From positions 1 to 9,698 of the forward strand of contig SHYF01000051.1 in NCBI GenBank assembly GCA_009692985.1: 9,698 nucleotides of DNA. Reading direction: 5' to 3'. Within the stretch, counting starts at the first letter, position 1. Every line of letters begins with the position of its first letter. A model generated the notes under the pieces. It was not told where the DNA came from, did not search any database, and saw only the letters and a program-made list of their open reading frames with translations. A program made the position numbers and the translations under genes. Source of the stretch: Dehalococcoidia bacterium (lineage in GTDB: Bacteria > Chloroflexota > Dehalococcoidia > Lucifugimonadales > SHYF01). Of the stretch, positions 6,894 through 9,698 are shown in pieces.

Positions 6894-7586
6894 TCATTCC
6901 ATTGCCTTGAGCGCCTGAGCCGCTGCGTGCCTTTCGGCATCCACCCTGCGACTGCCCTGCCCTGTACCCAGCGCCTGGCCGTCTACCACCACCTGCATCG
7001 TGAAACTGCGCTTGTGTGGTGGCCCTTCCGCAGACACCATTTGGTAGCCAGGCGTGCCCCTGCCATCACGCTGCATCCTTTCCTGCAACTGGGACTTCGC
7101 GTCCTTGGAGACACCTTCCGCACGCACTTGCGCCAGCTCAGGTTTCAGAATGCGCGATACCAGTCGCTGCGACGCCGCGTACCCACGGTCCACGAACACA
7201 GCGCCCACCAGGGCCTCCATGACAGCGGCCAGGTTGGAGTCCCGATCCTTGCCGCCGGCACTGGCTTCGCCCTGCCCAAGAAGCAGGTGTCGCCCCAAGC
7301 CCAGACGGCGCGCCACGCGGGCCAGCACCTGGCCCCGCACCACCTGGGAGCGCAGCTCCGTCAGGTCTCCCTCGTCCAGCCCCGGCAGGCGCTCGTAAAG
7401 CTCTCTGGCAACCACCAGGTCAATAACGGCGTCTCCCAGGAACTCCAGCCTCTGGTTGGAGACGCCTGCTTCCTCCGGATGCTCGTTCACATAGGAAGGA
7501 TGGGTGAGCGCCAGGCACAGCAGCCCCTGGTCTCTAAAAGAGAGGTCCAGAGAGTCTTGCAGCTGCTTTAGGGCGTTATCGTCCAT
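6894..7586 (-). CDS. rnc: Ribonuclease III
   Basis: RNase III cuts double-stranded RNA, notably in ribosomal RNA precursors. The 230-residue protein has the endonuclease domain (about 5-155) with the signature NQRLEFLGDAVI (44-55), including Glu48 and Asp52, and the second catalytic helix RDSNLAAVMEALVGAVFVD (115-133) with Glu124. A double-stranded-RNA-binding domain covers about 161-229, ending DAERHAAAQAL. Two departures from the E. coli enzyme stand out: Gln45 where E. coli has Glu38 (accepted in the family signature), and Ala121 where E. coli has the metal-binding Asp114. Length and domain order are normal. The ATG start is supported by GAGGTGA (7594-7588) immediately upstream. It is the first gene of the minus-strand run; its stop codon touches a perfect palindrome, and ftsY begins about 100 bases on. 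No clear promoter was found in the GC-rich leader, though GCCCT-C-AGGGC (7613-7623) is a small symmetrical site there. Confidence 0.96.
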   Translation of the reverse strand: MDDNALKQLQDSLDLSFRDQGLLCLALTHPSYVNEHPEEAGVSNQRLEFLGDAVIDLVVARELYERLPGLDEGDLTELRSQVVRGQVLARVARRLGLGRHLLLGQGEASAGGKDRDSNLAAVMEALVGAVFVDRGYAASQRLVSRILKPELAQVRAEGVSKDAKSQLQERMQRDGRGTPGYQMVSAEGPPHKRSFTMQVVVDGQALGTGQGSRRVDAERHAAAQALKAME

Positions 7587-7637
7587 CTCACCTCTACCTT
7601 ACGATTAGTGCCGCCCTCAGGGCAAGGGCACAGGCGA

Positions 7638-7643
7638 TATAAT
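7638..7643 (+). promoter_or_regulatory. Possible -10 box for the phosphatase gene
   Basis: TATAAT is a perfect -10 hexamer, but no good -35 hexamer is seen 16-18 bp upstream. If used, transcription would begin near 7650, giving a leader of about 130 bases that contains three hairpins and ends in AAGGAGA. A palindrome CTGCTAGCAG (7645-7654) sits at the predicted start. The reverse strand reads ATTATA here and could also serve the divergent rnc operon. Confidence 0.4.
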
Positions 7644-7650
7644 GCTGCTA

Positions 7651-7770
7651 GCAGGCTGCTGAAAAAGGAGAGTCCAGAGGGGCGAAGCCCCTTTGGTGGG
7701 GGACTGGGGGTATCCCCCAGATATACTTCTCACCCCCTTCCTGGCTAGGAAGGGGGCCAGGGGGATGCTC
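7651..7770. repeat. Triple-hairpin, GC-rich repeat element in the phosphatase leader
   Basis: Three stem-loops stand in a row. The first pairs 7674-7683 with 7687-7696 (AGGGGC-GAA-GCCCCT core, one G-U pair). The second is CTGGGGG-TAT-CCCCCAG (7704-7720). The third is CCCCCTTCCT-GGCT-AGGAAGGGGG (7733-7756), perfect over 10 bp. The left edge, GCAGGCTGCTGAAAAAGG (7651-7668), resembles ends recalled from mobile-element remnants in several phyla. The whole looks like a dispersed non-coding repeat of Chloroflexota type (from memory). It ends just before the phosphatase ribosome binding site. Confidence 0.7.
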
Positions 7771-7781
7771 GAAGGAGATTC

Positions 7782-8234
7782 ATGCCGCTACCTCCCAACT
7801 ACAGATGGTTCGACCCATGGGTGGCAGGCGCGGCCATGCCGCTGCCCGAGGAGCTGCTCGACATAGCGACCCAGGAGGGCATCACTGGGCTGGTGCGCCT
7901 GGAAACGGCTGACAAGTCGAAGGTGACGCCGGAGCAGGTGGCCGAAGCCGGCATGGTGGACTTTCACGATCCCATAGACTCCTACGCCTACGTCCCCACG
8001 GCGGAGCAAGCACGGCGCATCCTGGCCTTTATGCACGGCATGGTGGGTTCTGGACGCAAGGTGCTGGTGACCTGCGGCGTGGGAGCGGGGCGCACCGGCA
8101 CCATAGTGGCCTGCTACTTCGTGGATAATGGACTGGACGGCAAATCTGCCATTCGCAAGGTGAGAAGCATACAAGAGCCAATGCAGGAGCAGTTTGTCCG
8201 CAATTATGCTTTGCACCGTTCCATGTCATTCTGA
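7782..8234 (+). CDS. Small cysteine phosphatase of the PTP/dual-specificity superfamily
   Basis: The 150-residue protein carries the P-loop VTCGVGAGRTGT (96-107), the C-x5-R active site with nucleophile Cys98 and phosphate-binding Arg104, followed by Thr105. The general acid is probably Asp63 or Asp66 in DFHDPIDSYAYVPT, and the C-terminal helix with AIRKVR (123-128) and EQFVRNY (136-142) is typical of compact archaeal/bacterial dual-specificity phosphatases. His, usual directly before the Cys, is Thr97 here. There is no signal peptide or membrane segment, so a cytoplasmic role is expected; substrates could be phosphotyrosine, phosphoserine/threonine, or a small phosphorylated molecule, and the sequence does not say which. 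The ATG start is supported by AAGGAGA (7772-7778). The last residues, SMSF, and the TGA are encoded by the left end of a repeat element, so the original C-terminus may have been altered. Confidence 0.88.
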   Translation: MPLPPNYRWFDPWVAGAAMPLPEELLDIATQEGITGLVRLETADKSKVTPEQVAEAGMVDFHDPIDSYAYVPTAEQARRILAFMHGMVGSGRKVLVTCGVGAGRTGTIVACYFVDNGLDGKSAIRKVRSIQEPMQEQFVRNYALHRSMSF

Positions 8235-8348
8235 GCGAAGCGAAGAATCTTACCAGCCTTTATGATGGCTCCTCTACGGTAGTTGGGTCTGGCAGGTAGT
8301 CGGCATACAAGATTCTTCGTCCCGATTCATCGGGACTCAGAATAACAT
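8223..8348. mobile_element. 126-bp MITE-like element with terminal inverted repeats
   Basis: The left end ATGTCATTCTGAG (8223-8235) matches the reverse complement of the right end (8336-8348) at 12 of 13 bases. A second inner pair, GAAGAATCTT (8242-8251) and AAGATTCTTC (8309-8318), is a perfect 10-bp inverted repeat. The right arm carries an extra hairpin, GTCCCGAT-TC-ATCGGGAC (8319-8336), where the left arm has CGAAGC. There is no coding capacity. It resembles the widely dispersed TCATTCTGAGCGAAGCGAAGAATCT family recalled from environmental genomes. It overlaps the end of the phosphatase gene. Movement by an enzyme is inferred, not shown; it may be a REP-like element. Confidence 0.7.
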
Positions 8349-8394
8349 TGCTTTTGTCAGCACGCGATATTAGCCTGGGTTGCTTCCCGCAGCC

Positions 8395-8400
8395 TATAAT
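8395..8400 (+). promoter_or_regulatory. TATAAT box placed for leaderless transcription of the tRNA nucleotidyltransferase gene
   Basis: A perfect TATAAT ends seven bases before the ATG at 8407, which is where the first transcribed base would be expected. No ribosome binding site precedes this ATG, which fits a leaderless message. The -35 region (about 8372-8377) is a poor match to TTGACA. Confidence 0.5.
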
Positions 8401-8406
8401 GTCGCC

Positions 8407-9645
8407 ATGACAAGCCCATCAGACATACAGGCCAACCTGAGCACAGCCCTTCCACAGCCGGGCAACCTGGTGGTGAAAGAGGCCATCAAGACCGCCCGCC
8501 GGCTGGGCCTGCCTCTATATCTGGTGGGCGGCGTCGTGCGGGACATGCTGATGGGACGTGCCATCAAAGACGTTGACCTAGTGGTGGTGGGCAACGCAGT
8601 AGGGCTGGCCTCGGCTCTGGCCGGGGCGCTTTCTGGCGATGTTGTAGCCCGGTCCCAGTTTGGCACGGCCAAGCTCCACGTCCAAAACCAGAGCATAGAC
8701 GTGGTCACGGCGCGGCGCGAGACATACAAGAAGCCCGGCGCCCTCCCTACCGTGTACCACGGCGCCATCGCCGACGACCTGGCACGGCGCGACTTCACAA
8801 TCAACGCCATAGCCCTACGCCTGCATCCTGCCCCCATGCAGCTGCTGGATCCCACGGGTGGACAGTCGGACCTCCAGCAGGGGCTGATACGCCTGCTGCA
8901 CGCTGCCAGCTTCCAGGACGACGCCACACGCATCCTGCGGGCCGTGCGTTACGAACAGCGCCTGGGATTCCAGTTGGAGCCGGAGACTGAGAGGCTTCTG
9001 CGCCGCGACCTGCCCATGCTGGACACCATAAGCGGTGACCGTCTGCGTAGAGAGTTGGACCTCATATTCCGCGAAGAGCAGGCGGGGCCAACTCTACTGC
9101 GCGCCGCGGGGCTGGGCGTGCTAGCGGCGATTTACCCAACCTTGCCGGATGCGCCGGCGTTGAAGCAGCGGCTGACGCGTCTCTCCGCCGGCGGCCTGTC
9201 GCAGCCCCTTCACTGCCTGGCGCTGCTGGCCTACTCCATGAAGGAAGAAGATATGGAAGGCTTCATCGGGCGGCTGAACATGCCTGCCACCTGGGCCAAG
9301 GTCGTGCGAGACGTGGCGCTTGCCAGAGAATCGGCTGCATATCTGGCCACGGAGTCATCGCCGGCGGTGGTGTGCCGTCGGCTGCGCGAGTTGAGTCTGG
9401 AGGCAGTCGAGGTGGCTGGCGCGCTTGCCGAAAGCGAAGGGGCACGGCGCAACACTCAGCGGTACGTCCAGGAGTGGCGACACATACGTCCCAGGCTCAA
9501 CGGCCACGACCTGACTGGTCTGGGAGTGCCGTCAGGCCCGCAGCTGGGCAAGCTGCTGGAAGAGCTTCGCGACGCCCGGCTGAAAGGACGTGTGCACACC
9601 AAGGCAGATGAAGAGGCCCTAGTGAAAGAACGGCTAGCGTCCTGA
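8407..9645 (+). CDS. cca: Class II CCA-adding/poly(A) polymerase family tRNA nucleotidyltransferase
   Basis: Enzymes of this family add or repair the CCA end of tRNA from CTP and ATP without a template. Numbered from the ATG (412 residues): motif A is LVGGVVRD (39-46) with catalytic Asp55 and Asp57 in KDVDLVV; motif B is RRDFTINA (127-134); the nucleotide-template motif is DDATR (171-175), followed by ILRAVRYEQRLGF, equivalent to EDxxR; the neck helix SGDRLRREL follows. The rest is a helical tail without a recognisable HD phosphohydrolase domain. Whether it makes full CCA or acts only as a CC- or A-adding enzyme cannot be settled from sequence motifs alone, because some bacteria split the job between two paralogues. 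The frame is open back to a TTG at 8380, but that would place the TATAAT box inside the gene, so the ATG is preferred. It lies 172 bases after the phosphatase stop, with a repeat element between, so joint transcription is not assured. Confidence 0.92.
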   Translation: MTSPSDIQANLSTALPQPGNLVVKEAIKTARRLGLPLYLVGGVVRDMLMGRAIKDVDLVVVGNAVGLASALAGALSGDVVARSQFGTAKLHVQNQSIDVVTARRETYKKPGALPTVYHGAIADDLARRDFTINAIALRLHPAPMQLLDPTGGQSDLQQGLIRLLHAASFQDDATRILRAVRYEQRLGFQLEPETERLLRRDLPMLDTISGDRLRRELDLIFREEQAGPTLLRAAGLGVLAAIYPTLPDAPALKQRLTRLSAGGLSQPLHCLALLAYSMKEEDMEGFIGRLNMPATWAKVVRDVALARESAAYLATESSPAVVCRRLRELSLEAVEVAGALAESEGARRNTQRYVQEWRHIRPRLNGHDLTGLGVPSGPQLGKLLEELRDARLKGRVHTKADEEALVKERLAS

Positions 9646-9698
9646 GTTGCTAATCTGCTGAAAATGCTGGCGCGGTGAGCGGCTATTGCGCTGCTTTT
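9646..9698 (+). terminator. Possible weak terminator after the tRNA nucleotidyltransferase gene (window edge)
   Basis: Close to the right edge AGCGGC-TATT-GCGCT can form a short stem with one bulged base, followed by GCTTTT where the window ends. The stem is short, and the T tract may continue outside the window. CTGCTGAAAA (9655-9664) repeats a 10-base piece of the element at 7656-7665. This is a low-confidence call. Confidence 0.25.

Noticed and set aside
6598..6897. 99-codon minus-strand frame starting MAKRNK with an ATG upstream of ftsY
   Set aside because: After the first residues it reads ftsY in the wrong frame; a frameshifted ftsY start is not needed because a GTG with AGGAGG upstream explains the start.
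6879..7571. 230-codon open frame on the plus strand opposite rnc
   Set aside because: It is fully antisense to a clear RNase III gene, begins inside the palindrome, and shows no family motif.
7651..7770. Riboswitch in the phosphatase leader
   Set aside because: The hairpins are simple perfect stems typical of a repeat; no conserved aptamer core was recognised.

Overview
The window reads as chromosomal DNA from a member of the Chloroflexota, most likely a Dehalococcoidia-like lineage. The evidence is a DUF2298 (Chlor_Arch_YYY) protein next to its usual partner, a TIGR03663/Agl23-type glycosyltransferase; GC-rich coding sequence with several GTG starts; a gene whose TATAAT box sits one step before its ATG; and small GC-rich palindromic repeats in most gaps. 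The lineage is inferred from gene content and from memory of repeat types, not from a search. No phage, plasmid, CRISPR or complete insertion sequence is visible, and no tRNA or rRNA was recognised.

Layout. At the left edge (2-166, +) is the last 54 codons of a probable PQQ-dependent sugar dehydrogenase. It converges on a small lipoprotein gene (357-779, -) that has a good promoter, a good ribosome binding site and an intrinsic terminator, so it looks like a single-gene transcription unit. Then comes a probable four-gene minus-strand operon, in transcription order: rnc (RNase III), ftsY (signal recognition particle receptor), a DUF2298 multi-spanning membrane protein, and an Agl23-like multi-spanning glycosyltransferase. 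From 7782 onwards the genes are on the plus strand: a small cysteine phosphatase of the PTP/DSP superfamily, and a class II CCA-adding/poly(A) polymerase-type tRNA nucleotidyltransferase.

How the genes fit together. FtsY delivers ribosomes making membrane proteins to the translocon, and it is directly followed by two very hydrophobic polytopic proteins of about 800 residues. These two are a recurrent gene pair with family-level links to lipid-linked sugar transfer, but their joint function is unknown; they are the least understood and most interesting content here. RNase III and the CCA enzyme are RNA-processing housekeeping genes divergently placed about the phosphatase.

Points worth a second look: a CxxC-CxxC zinc ribbon inserted in the Agl23-like protein; an RNase III whose expected metal-binding Asp is Ala; a cupredoxin-like lipoprotein lacking one copper ligand; a perfect 28-bp palindrome touching the rnc stop codon; a triple-hairpin element in the phosphatase leader; and a 126-bp MITE-like element whose terminal repeat supplies the last codons and stop of the phosphatase gene.
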